A stretch of 64,000 nt of DNA from Hermatobates lingyangjiaoensis. Its lineage: Eukaryota; Arthropoda; Insecta; Hemiptera; Hermatobatidae. The notes beneath the pieces were generated by a model. It saw only the letters and a list, made by a program, of their open reading frames with translations, was not told where the DNA came from and did not search any database. Below, in pieces: positions 13,001 to 28,000 of the stretch. The position numbers and the translations under genes were made by a program. The stretch spans positions 186,001 through 250,000 of the forward strand of contig JAPFBL010000366.1 in assembly GCA_026182355.1 (NCBI GenBank). The letters are read 5' to 3'. Every line of letters starts with the position of its first letter. The first letter of the stretch is position 1.

Positions 13001-16000
13001 TGATGGCTTACTTAAATGGAGAATGGCGTAACGTTCCTATCAATGCCATGCGCGAAGGTTTGGGATCTTTTGAGAAAGGACACTATGATATTAATCAGAC
13101 GGACTGGTTGTTCTATCGCTATTCCAAAGTACGAAGGATTCTAGGACTCATCAAGTTCCACATGGAGGTACTTTATTTTCACAATAAATAAAAATGTATC
13201 AAATTAAATCAGAAATAGTGTATATATTATTTTGCAAGATTATATTCTTTTTGTTAGTATTTATTTTAAGACTGGTTTATTTACTTCTTACTTCTTAGTT
13301 CGAGCTTCCAAAGCTCTCCGCTTCGATGGCTCGATGTCTCCGGTATATGTCTGCAGCTGTTTGCCAGAATTTAATGTTAGTTAGGATTTTTTTTAGAGGG
13401 GTCTCATCTCCTAGCTTCTTCTTTAGTACTTATCGCTCGAACAGGAATGCGAACACTGGAGAAGAATATGTTCCAGACTTTCCTCTTCTAAAAAGCAGAC
13501 ACCACATAGAGCACTGTCAGTTAAACTGAACCGGTGTAAATATGCAGTGTACTGCATATTGCATCCGGACCTTAGAACTGTCACTTTAGAACTGATTTTC
13601 TTTTTAAAGAAATTCTATTGTTAATGAATCCTATAATTAATGGATCTATATGTATTGAAATCAATGATCAAATCACTGTAAGAAATGGTAAAACAAGACT
13701 AAGATCTTTCAACCGTAACAAGCGGTCTTCGTCAGTAACTTATAGGAAAATAAAAAAACAATCGTTCAATCTTTGCAATATATCATATTTCTACAAGTGA
13801 AATATTTAAAGCAATGAATATTTCATATTGTGTCTTTGCTTATAAACAACATATATATGAACTTAATTTTGTCAAATATTTTAATTACTGGTACATAATT
13901 ATAATTTTTTTCTAGAGAGTTTCCTAAAGTTAAAACTTAAATGTAAGAAAACTTGATTGTAAGAACAACAACTAGATTAAATATCTTTAGATTTTCAGAA
14001 TTAATACAAATGATTTTCAATATATTATCTATTTTAATTAATAAATAACTTTATGTATGAGACTACAGTTTATCTCTAAAGTTATATGATTTATTGATTC
14101 TGATACTTACATGTATTTATGTAGTCATTTTCGATTCTAGTTCACAAAAATACCCAGTTCAAAATTTTTCAGATTTATGTTTGAAAATATACACCGATTT
14201 TAAGTGTTTATTGATTCAAATATATTTTTGATTATTCTGTGTTATTTTCATATTAATTGGTAAAAATATTATACTGTAATACTAATAACTAATTAATTAT
14301 TGTGGGATAGAAATTTCCCCTTATTTTGTTAATTGTAATATTTAGTATATGTATTAATTTAATTTTTTTATGATTATATTTACTACCGTCTTCTCCGAAA
14401 ATAAGACACTGCCTTACTTTATTCCCGTGGTTTCCAACCTGTGGGGCGCGCCCCCCTAAGGGGGCGCGAAGGGCTGCCAGGGGGGGCGCAAGCACTTCAT
14501 AAATAGAAAAATTACTTAGTTACTAAGTAATTTTTTCAAATACAATTATAAATTATTTCAAATGCTACTTTATTACGTTTTTATTTTATTACGTTTTGCG
14601 ACATCATACTTGTGTGAATCAGGATTTAGTTCAGTTGCTGTTCTCAAAACAAAATACCGTTCTCGCTTAGTAATAGAAAAAGAATTACGGGTCTCAATTT
14701 CATCACATTCTCCAAGATTTGAGAAACTCTGCTCAGAGAAGCAAGCGCAACCATCACACTAGTAAAGGTAAGCCTATACATTCAATCATACATATGAGTA
14801 CATAATTATGTATTGTATCATTTTTTATCTCTGACTTGTGCCGACTATGACAGTAAATAGCAATATTTAAACCAGAGTGGAGGAGGGGGGGGGGGCGCAG
14901 GGAACTTATTATTTAATGAAGGGGGGCGAGAATTCGAAAAGGTTGGAAACCACTGCTTTATTCTTAGGTCAAAAATCCGTGCTAGGGCTTATTCTCGGGG
15001 GGAGGGCTTCAAGTACATTAAGTAGATTTACATATTTTTGTTTAATATTTATTTTTATACAGAAATTTAAATGTTTCAATGACAGTCATGTCATCTTCTG
15101 GAACAACGTCATAAATTACCTAAATTTTAAATTCCGTTCTCATTTTCTTCCAAATCTACTTCCTGTAAAATCATTAGTCTGAATCTCTCATAGCTTCCAA
15201 TATAGCTGTGGTTAAATTAATACTTCTTGTCTAAGTAGCCTCCTTGAAATGGACTTTAGAGGTAAAGAAGGAATTTCTTGGAATATTTTGTTCCAAAGAA
15301 TTCTCTGAAATATTACGACAGCTAGAGATACCTACTACAGTCAACAGTATTTCCTTAACGAATTATATTTTTCACATTATCTCAACTAGGGCTTATTCTC
15401 AGGGGAGGGCTTATAGACCAATACGTCCCAAAAATCGCACTAGGACTTATTTTCAGGGGATGTCTTCTTTTCAGAAAAAGGCGGTAATTTAAATATTTAA
15501 GGCTGATCTTGCATTAAATCTGTCTAGAGAGCTTTACACGTTCTTCTTGAAAAAGAAATGAACAAGTATATGCTGAGGTTCCACTGGGCATGCAAGGTGT
15601 GTTACGACGCACCATCGTCTTTCATCTGGGGAGATAATTTGGTCACCTCTCAATTTATTCCGGACGTTCCTCCTATTTTTGTCATCGAACTCTTGATCAA
15701 GCCTGATGGTCCACAATATTCGACTGATCCAAATGATTATCAGGTTTACATTTTTCATAAACTAAATTATAAAGTTATTGATTATTATCTAAAATAAATA
15801 CATTAAAGATTATAATTTAAGATATCATTATCAACCGTCATACCTCGTCTATCGCTGGTGAAGTTGCCCGACCGGTTTCGCAATGGCTTCATTATCAATG
15901 GGACTCATTGATGATCATCAAGTCCCATTGATGATGCAGCCATTGCGAAATCGGTTGGGCGACTTCACCATGATGGTTGATAATAATATCTTATTTACTA

Positions 16001-19000
16001 ACCTCTGTGGCACTAACAATATGCACAGATTATAATTTGCTAAAAGAAATAATTAATACGCTTAATGTATTGTAGAAAAAATGGTTTTATTTGATTGTTG
16101 TGGTTGTTATCGAAGGAGAACACACTATATACATCATTTACAATCGAAGGATACTTTTCACGCGGTGAAGGAATTTATCAATAAGATTTAGGGTCCAGGG
16201 TAGAGTCCAGTGCGTTATGTGCTCGCCTCTCTACTGGAAGATCAATAATTCAGTAACACTCTGGCTCTCGATTTATTCACGGGAAGGCGAAAAAAATCTG
16301 AGAAGCCTTTTTGGCTCAGTAACTTTCCCGTGAACCCCAGATTCTAATGATTTTATATGGTCATAATGTAAATATTTTCATAAGCCTTTATAAATAGTAT
16401 GTACGTATAAAAACAAATAACAGTAATGCCACTGAAATGTGTATTTTTCTAAACTAAATAATAACTTAAAGCTAAAAGATTTTAATTTCTATATTATTCA
16501 TTTAATCATGTATTAAACATATCATACAATGATTTTGTAGCGTTTAATGAGAATAATGGTTTTGTTTAATATAATCACACAATCTTTAAATGTTTGGCTT
16601 TATAGTTGAGAGTTTGATTCTCAAGTAAGCAGCAGCATTAAGTATACTTGAGTATTTAGTTTACGGCAGTATAAAAAGGAAATCCAGTTCCACATAAGTA
16701 GGCAGTGGGAAATGGCAGCAATGTGTGAAGTACTTTTTTTGCAATAGCAGGAGATTCAGGAATCAGATAGCTCCAAAAACTGACTAGTGATTCATACTAA
16801 ATATGAATGAAATCTTGACCACTTCTAATTATGTATATACTCGTAATTAGATATACACATGATTCGGTTTCATGATTCACAAGAAACACTGAATAAATCC
16901 ATACCCATTAAAAACATTTAGAAAAATATTGTTTCTTAATGTTTTTCGTAGAAGCATTTAGAAAAACATTTTTTCTAAAAGCTTTTTGTGGAACCCCAGA
17001 CAGCGCGTTAAGGAACCCTTGAGTTTCGCGGATCCCACTTTGGGAACCTATGTTGTACGATATCAGGTACTTGTTAAAGATCCCTAATCTAAATACACTT
17101 GAGTTAGAAAAAAATTTAGGACTCCCAATGTAGTAGAATGTTGATTATGTGGTATTACAAACGGCCAATGTTCGGCCTATGTGTCTTCCTTGTGGGACTG
17201 CCACTGGAACCTAACCTAACCTGGCCTACACTACATCTGACTAAATAGTACGAACTATTTTGAACTTTTGACTTGCAATATCAAAGACCACAAAAACTAC
17301 TCTTTTAAACAATTTGACAGTACTTACTATCTTTTCCATTTAAAGTAATATCCAGTAATCTTTATAAATAAAATAATGATTTTGTCTGTACATTGCTTAG
17401 AACTGACTCATTTCAAGTTTTCTTTACGTTTCATACATTGGAGAAACCGAATCCACCCTTAGAAAAATTTCTGTCGGTTTGTCGGTTTGTCGGTTGTGTT
17501 TGTCGGTTTGTCCGCAAAACTTTGTCACAGGTAAACTCAGCTACCATAAGACATATAAAGCTGAAACTTTTACAGTAGATTTGTGTAGGTCTAACTTAAA
17601 ATATAGGCTATGAATTGATTGGAAATTCAACGTAGAAGTGAAGTTATGGACGTTTAACGCAAAAATGTTTGTCACAAGTAAACTCAGACACCATAAGACA
17701 TAGCGAGCTGAAACATTGACACTGGATTTGTGTGTGCCTAACTTAAAATATGGGCTCTAAATAGATTATTAATTCAGTACAGAAGCGAAGTTATGGGGCT
17801 TTTAGCTGTATTTTCCTAACTTCACAGACAAGTTTGTTTTGAAAATACACAGGTGTGGCAAGTAGGTATTGTTAGTTGATTTTAATTTCAATTGAGCATA
17901 TGAATATATTGCGTATTTGACATCATTGAAATGGTGTTTCACAGAGTTAAGGATGTGCTATCTATTGAGAATAAATGTTTTGTAAACGAGCAATTCTCAG
18001 CCCTTAATATGAACAGGCATAAGAAATCAACAAACAAGTTCTTACTCGGCTATATGAAGCCGAGGAAAGAACTTACAAGTCAGTAAAGAGATTGGATTAG
18101 TGATGAAGAAGCAGTTCATTATCTAATTGAATTTCTTGACTCTGAATTTATTTCTCCTGGACTGCCTGCTCATGAGTAAAAACTTAAATTAGAGCACCAA
18201 TCATGCTGCAATTTAGTAGCAGTAACAAATTTCATGTTACGAAACATGAGTGCCCCAAAACTGTGCAACGGGACACGACTCTGAGTTCGTGCTCTACACA
18301 GATATGCCATAGAGGCGGACATAATGACTGGATGTGGTATTGGGGAGTCTGTGTGTATACTTCACATACCATTGATTCCGAGCCACTGTCTGTTTACGTT
18401 GAAATGATTGCAAAGTCCGGTCAGAGTCTATTTCGCAATGACGTTAACTAAGTCGCAAAGGGAGACTTCATCTAACGCAGGAATACAAGGTAGCAAAACC
18501 AAGTTTTTCTCACATGGTCAAATGTAGTTTACATGCTCAACGGTCAGAGGTTTCAACTCTTTCTTCTACCATGAACCTGAAGGAGAGACAGCTAATGTAG
18601 TGTATTAGCTGGAGGCATTTGTTTAACACTGTAGTAATAATGGTATTTTCTACTATTTTATAATTTCTAATGACATTTTGAAATACCAAAAATGACGGAA
18701 CTTCTGATTCCTCAGTGGTATAGCCAAAAGGCATAGGCACACGGCAATAAAACAAAACAGGAACTTCTGATTCCGTCAAAGACGGGTACGTTTGCTATGT
18801 ATTATATATAACTGTCAACTTTTTTTTAATTTAATATTTGCTTAATAAATACACTGGTAATAATGTAAGGTATGGGACCAGAGTAGCCCAGTGGCTTGCG
18901 TGATCGCCGATGACAGTAGTGCAAATGTATTATAAATAAATGTAACAAACAAATATTTTTTTGAATTTAAAATGTGGATAATATAAAAGATGGTAATAAA

Positions 19001-22000
19001 GTAAAGGGATCTAGCCAGGGTAGCCAGTAGCTTGCTTGCTCGCCGATGAGAGTAGTGCAAATGTATTATAAATAAATACAACAACTTATTTTTTTTTAAT
19101 TTAATATTTGCGTAATATAAACACTGGTAATAAAGTAAGGTATGGAACCAGAGTAGCCCAGTGGCTTGCGTGCTAGCTTTTGACTGGGAGCACGTTAATT
19201 AGAACTAACTCATTTCAAGTTTTCTTTACGTTTCATAGTTCAGAGTAGCCACATGTACCCTTAGAATAATTTCTGTCTGTCGGTTTGTCCACAAAATATT
19301 GCTACCATAAGACATATAAAGCTGAAACATTGATTGTAGATTTGTGTATGTCTAACTTAAAATCTAATCTTTGTATACAGAGGCATTTGTTTAGCACTGT
19401 GCTAATAATGGTATTTTCTACTATTCTATAACTTCTAATTGTAGTATTAGTATAATACTATAATTTATATTTTGGAATACCAAGTATAATAGAATTTTTG
19501 ATTCCGTCAAAGACGGGTACGTTTGCTAGTCCTCCCTATAAACGCGTTGTACGAGAACATAAAATCGCGATATGTGAAAAGCGATATAAGAGTACCGTGT
19601 TATAGGGGAGATTACTTTAACTAAGTAGCCTTATAATTCAGCAATAGTGGCTTCTAATCTAGAACTAATGAAAATTTTTGCTAGAGTTTGGACTACTGAA
19701 GTACTCAGGGCTGGGAAATTAATTTAATGTCCATTCCAGAATCATATTTATAAAAATATCTCTTCGGATTACAATTCATTTTTTTAATTTTTTTTTAATT
19801 TAAATTTTTCTTCGTTTTTATTGTTTAATAAAAATTCGAGTAAGAGTTCTACCTGAATTTCTAATCCTTAAATCTATTATGTCTTTTTGAGTTCCAGTCT
19901 ATTTTTTTTCATTAAAATATAATTTGTTTGAACGCAGACATATTAAAGTTTTTTCTCTTTGTCAGATTTTCTTCAGATGAGGGAGAAAAAAATAGTAATT
20001 TTTTACATAAACTGTAAAGCCTATGAAAACGTAATATTCAATTTATAGAATATTAACATGTGAGAAATATAATAATATTTTATATAACAGTTATGCATAT
20101 AATTCAATACATAATATAATATTTCCTTTGGTGGTTTGTGAACTGCTGTCCATAAACAGGAAATCGCCAACAAAATAACTGTCCCTAATTATTTAAAATG
20201 AAACATCTTTTTTTTTTTTAAATCCGCACACTTCAAAAATGGGACTTAATTAACTTATTACATTAAATTTTAAGAATGTATTAATATTCTTGATAAGTAA
20301 AAAGTAAAGGTAAAATTTCTGGAAGGATTTTATATATGAGAAACTAGTGCACTCTGATTTACATACATTAAATAATCAAACCACAATATGAAATGGGAAA
20401 AAAATACTAAGATCTTTCAATCGTAACAACCGTCTTAGTCAGAGTCAAAAACCCAACTGGAACACAAAATGCAGGAACATATTATTGTGGTTTGACAATT
20501 GATTGTTATTTCACGTGTTTATGTGAAACTTTGTTACTAACACACACATGCACAGTACACACACAAGTAGAAACAATTTCACTCGGTTTGAGGGAGGCAT
20601 TGACTAAGACCAGTTGTTTTGGTAGAAGATCTTATTCATATTTCTGAATTTCTAATTGTCATTTTGACGTCAATTTTTATTTGACGTGTATATTGTGATG
20701 TACTGTCACACACATCACACACTTTTCGAGGCATATTTTAATATACTCATGGACCCCATGATTAATATCAACATTTAGATTCCATCTTAATATTTCATAT
20801 AGAATGCAAATGAAAGTAATCATTAACATTGTATAAAATATTAATAATATACCTAGTTTGGAAATTTGTATCATTAAGATATTTCTTTTTATTAAAGTTT
20901 ATATAACTTTATTTGAATAATGATGTTCAGTCAGCGATACTGTCCAAACTGGAGAGAACAGTGAAGGACTTCCATACGATTGAGAGACTGGGAAAAGACG
21001 TCAACTTGAAGATGCTGTATGCTGGTGTAGCTTGCTTTACTTCTATTGGTATGGAGGAGCCTGAGTACTTGAACACTGTTTACTCCCTCAAAATGTCGAC
21101 GAGAGGAGCGCTCATTCCAGTCAAGGCTTATTTAGCTGAGTATCAGCGCTTTATGCCTCTGTATCTCCTCGATGTAGACGAATATATCGAGTAAGTTTCT
21201 TCTCTGTTCTTTTATTGTAGAATTTCCTTGGTCAATTGAGCTATCACTTACTATTTTCTCTTCTTCAACATGTACTCCTCTTTATGGATGACTAGCTAAC
21301 GTGTTATTCTCATTTCCTTTCTTTTATATTGTGCTTGGTTAACTTTTCACTCTCACTTTTCCTTTCTTCAACCTGTTTTGACTTTAGTGCACTTTTGTAT
21401 TGAATCATTAATAAATGTGTAATTAGTGAAATGAATTATTATTTTAAAGAATTAAATATCATAAATTATATCCTTCTGAGGTAAAATGTATAAACAAACA
21501 AAAGTCCCCACACAAATGAAGTTTTATTCAACAACAACAACGCGTTTCGAACACTTTTTGTTTATCACAAGGAAGACACTACAATACAAATTATATCTAA
21601 TCAGTTACAAAATTAGAGTGAAATAATAAAATTCAATTAAGAGAGTTAATGACATACCCAAGGATATTGGTGCAGGATGTGGTATGTCATTAACTCTCTT
21701 AATTGAATTTTATTATTTCACTCTAATTTTATAACTGATTAGATATAATTTGTATTGTAGTGTCTTCCTGATGATGAACACAAAGTGTTCGAAACGCGTT
21801 GTTTGTTGTTGTTGAATAAAACTTCATTTGTGTGAAGACTTTTGTTTGTTTATCCATTTTACCTCAGAATGAGTAAATACCTCACAATTACGGATTGCAC
21901 AACTAATGATTTAAATTATATCCTTTTAAGGTTTCTGTATTTATTTATTGTAATATTTTAATTATTTATAAGTTTATTTAATGGATATAATTATATGCTT

Positions 22001-25000
22001 GATAACCTATTTTAAATATTAACTATATTATACTATTTTATTTTAAGAAATAAAATTTTTTAATCTGAATTTATTAAAAAATATTGTGGTAGTATCTATA
22101 CTTTAAAAAGTGAAATTTGTAGGATTTTAACTAAAGAAATATTCGCTAACATCTCATTCATTTCGTTTTTTTTTTTTTATTTTATGTGGCTAATATTTTT
22201 AGTTAGAAGGGGTCAGAGTAACCGAGTACTTTCCTCTGGACTGGTAGATCCGGGGTGTGATACCCACTCTTGCCCTAGATTTATTCACCTGAGAAGTCAA
22301 AAAAAATCTGAGTAATTCGCTGATCGGAAGGACGTTGAGCCATTGGTCTTTAGTCTGTATGATATCAGATTCTCGTTAGAAGTTCCTACTATAGGAACAC
22401 CTATTTTAAGCAAAAATGTAAGACTCCCAATGTTACATTGGGAGTCAACCCGGTAATATGGCTCACCATTTACTTGAATGGGTGCCAAATAGTAAATGAG
22501 CCACAATTTCCGCTCCTATGACAGCACTAACAGGTAAAAGTCTATAAGTCAGAGCACTGGAAAACAAAAAAAAATATCTAGAAGTAGATGTTTTTTCAAT
22601 GACCTTTCACATGCCGATTGATAATTTTGTTATTTACAAAGTTTTTATTATGTTTAAATGTTACTGTAGGTACAGTCTGATAAAGAACAATGCAATATTT
22701 GAAACTTTTAGTTTTAAGTGTTTGTGTTTTTTAAGGGTTCTTAAAACTTGTTACAATGAGATTTTATTATTCATTTTTAAGTGGGCCTTTGTTTATTATA
22801 CAACTGTATTAATTAGTAATCAATGCTAAAAAAAAAAACAGTATGATGTGATAAGTTGCAAACATATGTATGAGGGAACTGTAGCTATTTTCGAAGTAAA
22901 GACGTGTGTTATAGTGCAGTAGTTCTGAAGAGGGGTGGGGTTCTTACAAAGATCATGGTGTTTTCCGAAACTGTTCAGACAGGAAACAATGAATCTGCCG
23001 CAGTCCCATTGACTTTATAAATTAATTTGTATGTTTGAAATTTTATATTAAGTCTTATTTTTATTTAATTATGTTTTTTTTTAAAAGAAAATCATTGATT
23101 ATTTAATTGCAGAAAATTTGCGGAAGAAGGACATTCACCAATGGAAGTCAAGGAGGAATTAGATAGACATATTAGGGAGAGAGATGCTTTGGCAATGAGT
23201 ATACCAGATAAGATCATTATTGGACCTTTTGACATTACTACGAAACAAGTTAAATTGATGTTGGTGAACAAACGACAAGAAATAATAAACAAGTTGTTAA
23301 AATCATATGCGCAACGCTTAGATGAAAGAATGGCGGAAGTATGTATTGTTTAGCATCATAATTGCTGTTTCTAAATATAAATGTAATTAATAACAAGGTT
23401 TTACAATAAATGGGTGAAATAGAAATCAACGTCTAAACCACAGTAAGAAATCAGAGAAAAGAGTAAGATATTTCAACTGCAACATGACTCGATCTTCGTT
23501 GGAGTCAAAACTGATACATCAAAACTCATGAAAACCGCTTGTTACTCTTTTCTCCTATTCTGTACTATGGTTTAGACATTGATGAATGTAATTAAATACA
23601 TGCATTTTTTTTGTTTAAACCGAACCCGTAGCGGGTGATAACGCCTGCCGTTTACCGGTTTTTGTTTGATCGGTGATTCCACAATTTTACATTGGGGGAG
23701 TCCTACATTTTGCCTACCTCAAGAGCATTTCGAGTAAGGATCTTTAACGAGTACGTGACATCATACAGGCTCGGGACCGACGGCTTCACGTCCTCTCCGA
23801 GTGACGACGTACTGAGATTTATTCACCTCTCGCGTGAATTAATCGAGAGCCAGAGATCGAACCCCAGACTACCAGCCCAGAAGCAATTACGTTAACCACT
23901 GAGCTAAACTGACCCTGTCCCAGTCACAGAGGTTAGTAGACATCATGTCATTATAAAAATCGGAGTTCAATCCTCACCTGGTCCTCGATTTATTCATGCG
24001 GGAGGTGAATAAATCTATTCACGAAGTGTGACAGTTTTTTATAATAATATGATAAATGTAATTATATAGCTTTAACTGTCTTTGTCAAACCGTAATCAAT
24101 GAGGAAACCAAACGTTTTTTCCTTAGTGGTCTGTAAACTGACTCTGTTACCACAGAATCAGACGGACGTCGTCCCTCGGAGAAGGACGTTAATCCGTCGG
24201 TCTCGAGCCTGTATGATGCCAGGTACTCGTTAAAGATCTCTACTCCAAATACACTTGAGCTAGGCAAAATGTTGAACTCCCAATGTAGAATCAATATTCA
24301 TTGTGTAGTATCACAAAGGGCCAATGCTCGGCCTACGTGTGTTCCCTTGTGGAACTACCACTGCAACCTAACCTAACCTATTATAAAAATCCATCATACC
24401 TCGTGAATCTTCGTTGTACATGCACGGTTTGCAAGTTGCTCATTAAGAGTCCCACATGAAGATGCAAACTTGTGAAACCGGTTAGGTGCCTGCAACACCG
24501 ATTCACGAAGTGTGACAGTTTTTTTTATAATAATATGATAAATGTAATTATATAGCTTTAACTGTCTTTGTCAAACCGTAATCAATGAGAAAACCAAACG
24601 TTTTTTCCTTAGTGCTCTGTAAACTGACTCTGTTACCACAGTAGTTTCTGCAAAAAAAATAGGCTATAATGAGTTATAATGAGCTAGTATCATCAATATT
24701 GATGCCCTTTGAACACTGCACAAACATGATGATTTACAGAATTTTTCCCCGATAATATATTCTAAGGAAAAAAGGTGGGTATGTATGCAAAAGTTTGCTA
24801 TTCACTATAAGTCACACTGTTTGAAGCATCAAATCCATATTTTACTAAAGAATGACCATTATACTGTAGATGTACTATATAGTTTTCCGTCAATATTGCA
24901 TTATGGAAAAGTTACTTTCTTTTGTCAATGTGTAATTTCAGAAAAAATCTTAATTTTTTATTCTGAAACACTAACTTTTGGTTGTTTTGGTTATAATTTT

Positions 25001-28000
25001 AGCATTATTATGATATACCATAGTAGCTTTAGCTTGAACAAAAAACTTCTTTTTTTTTAAATAACCAAAAATGCCACAGTGATGTGGGTTCAATTCTCTT
25101 GTTCTTCAATTTTTGAGTAGTAGATTGTCAAAAGATATTTTTAAATGTATTTAAACATAAAGATAAAAAAATATATTTTTAAAAAATTTTTAAATGTATA
25201 GATATATTTTATGAAGTATTTAAATCACTTAAGTATGTAAGTAAATTTTATATATGAGCCGCTTATTTTGAAAGTGGCCTAATTCCATTTATGTTAAAAT
25301 CGAGATATTTAAGGGTTTGCGTTTTACAAAATTTAAAAATATTGTCATTTTATTTATCAACTAATTTTTGTTATAAAAATTCTTAGTAATTTTAAATAAA
25401 TTTTGTACAATTTGCTGCAAAAGGTAAAGATAACGTAAAAATGTAATTATTTAAATAGCTAGCTAAATTTTTTTGGAAAATGGAATTAGGCCACTTTCAA
25501 AATAAACGGCCCATATAGATTAAATGCGTTATTGAAATTAGAAAATTTTATGTAAGTAATATAAAGCTGAATATTAGTTGAATATTAGTTAGGAGTGATT
25601 TTTTAAAATCTTATAAAGATATTAATTTAATAATAATTGATTATTAATTATTAAATAATTAATTTTTAATATTAACATATTAAAATTTGATCTTATAAAG
25701 ATTAATAAGAATTAATGTTACAGGCGACAGGAGAGTACATGAATATATTCCGCAAGCTGTCTGAAAAGCCACTATCTGTAGAAACTATAGTAGAGATGAG
25801 GGAATGGATGGAAACAGTTCCTTTGACAGTCAAAGGACAACAGGAGGTGATTAAACGAATCCTCCAGGTGAGTAGAACTATTTTTTATTCTGCACTCATA
25901 GGTATTTTACCTACTGTGATGTAAATATCCTCGAAAGTATAGAAAAGTGTGGTTTATTTTTTTTCTATATGTGTATTTTTTTTTCTTTAGGATTATGATT
26001 TGCTTGACCTCTATTGGTATCCACTTGAAGACAGTCAAGTGGAGACGAAATGGGAGGCATTAGTGTGGCCTTATAAGATCAATATGAAGCTAAACGATAC
26101 TTATCGCCAGTTAGCTGATGAATGGGCGGTATTTCAAAAACTACAAGTGGATGATGAGAGTACTATGCAAGATAGGATTGAAACTATTACTGCTGCCATC
26201 CAAGCCTTGTCTATTCAGGATAATATGGCCAGGGTATACTGCATTTCTTAAGAGTATTCTAAATGGTTTTGATTTAAATATAAGTAAAGTAGCGCTACAA
26301 CCCTCGGAGCTTTTTTGAGATTCTTAAAAAAAATCATAAACTGAAATTTATTGTATATTGTTCTACTTTTGTTGAATAATATACTATAGTACGAGTATAT
26401 TTAAAATAAACGTAACTGGAGAATAGGTCAACTTACAAATATTCTTCTTTTGAACACGAATTAGTTAATTTCAGTGTAATATCACTAACAATGATATCTT
26501 TTTAATACTCAGGTTTCGTTTTCAAAATTATTTTTTCTCAGTCAAAAGCCATCTGGAGGGGATTATGAGTTCTGGAAAATCAGTTTGACTGCATAATAGC
26601 TATTGAGAAAAAGTATTTTATCTTTACCCATTTTAACAATGAACTTTGAGGTAATAAATAGTCTGAATTTTTAATTTGGAGCTTTAAAATAGATTAATTT
26701 CAATGCTTCTATTTCCTGACTTTTGTTTTAATAATACAAAGACATTCTGAGGTAAAATGGATAAATCAACAAAAGTCTCCACACAAATGAAGTTTTATTC
26801 AACGCGTTTCGAACACTTTGTGTTCAACGAAACGCGTTGAATAATCAGAATGAGTAAATACCACACAATTACGGATTGCACAACTAATGATTTAATACAA
26901 AGACAGTTGTATAAATGTTTTATTAGGGAAAATAATAAAACTTTTCTCGCAAACGTGTGTACCATCTTGCGGTTCTCACCCAATTGAAGGTAGTAAAATG
27001 CGACCCACCGTTGATACCCATGTCTGAAGAATAAAAAACATTTAAAAAAATTAATTATGAATTTTTTGTTGGATTTTCATGCTAATTTATCTAAAACTAG
27101 TTTTTCTTATTTCCTGGTATGTCTATCTGTGTGGGTTGTTGAGTTTATATCCAATTATTTTTAAGCACATCACCGTCAGATGTTCAACGGATCATAGGGA
27201 TAACAAGCTGATTATTAAAAAGATAGTATTGTTTTAACTCCTTTTCTTGTTCTTTTTGCATTTTGTTAGTGATGTTACACTGAAGTTAACCAATTCGTGT
27301 TCAAAAGCAGAATATTTGTAAGTTGACCTATTCTCCAGTTTCGTTTATTTTAAATATACTCGTACTATAGTATATTATTCAACAAAAGTAGAACAATATA
27401 CAATAAAAAATATACTAAATAATATAATAAAAAAAATAGTAAAAAATAATTGACTAACATTTACCCTTTCGAATTTTTGGTCTGAAAAAAGTTTTTTTTT
27501 TTCAAACTAAATGAGCTTAGCATCTCTTTCTTACTATCAGACTTCAATGGAATATACACTTATATAGATGAATATCGAATGTGTAGTATCGATGTTGAAT
27601 AGCCGATTGGTAGGTTTCAGAGTGTTCACTGTTTCTGCTTATGTTGAACTTCGTGTCGTTCTTTATTTCGTTAAAACTTTAATAAATCTTCAATCGTAAT
27701 AATCCTCATATCCCAATAATTAATGCTTACTTCTCTTGATTAGTGTTGAAACAAAAAAAAATTGAGATTGTAGTAAAGTGAGTGTTTGTTTTGCTAGGTA
27801 AATGTTAGATTTCCTTACTTAAACATATCTCTACTCATTTTGAATGATTGATGTCTATTTTGTATGGTTTTCTTGTAATCCTATAAGTCAAATTAGTAAA
27901 TGATACTGCCTTGTCTCGTTCACTGGAGGTTCGACCAGTTTCGGACATAGTCCATCTTAGGTAGAACAGATCAAAGTCACTGCGTCATTAGTCTGTATGA

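Noticed and set aside
13300..13380. Open stretch after 13300 considered as an extra dynein exon
   Set aside because: The DNAH1 alignment passes directly from exon 8 to exon 9 with matching phase; this stretch lies beside a minus-strand LINE fragment.
18203..18451. 82-residue + strand ORF as a possible gene
   Set aside because: It is an out-of-frame shadow of the decayed Helitron helicase; the conserved motifs are in other frames with stops.
27172..27215. Phrase GGGATAACAAGCTGATT similar to the large-subunit rRNA GGGATAACAGGCTGAT segment
   Set aside because: Only about 17 bases agree and the flanks do not follow any rRNA I can recall; too short to call an rRNA or mitochondrial insertion.
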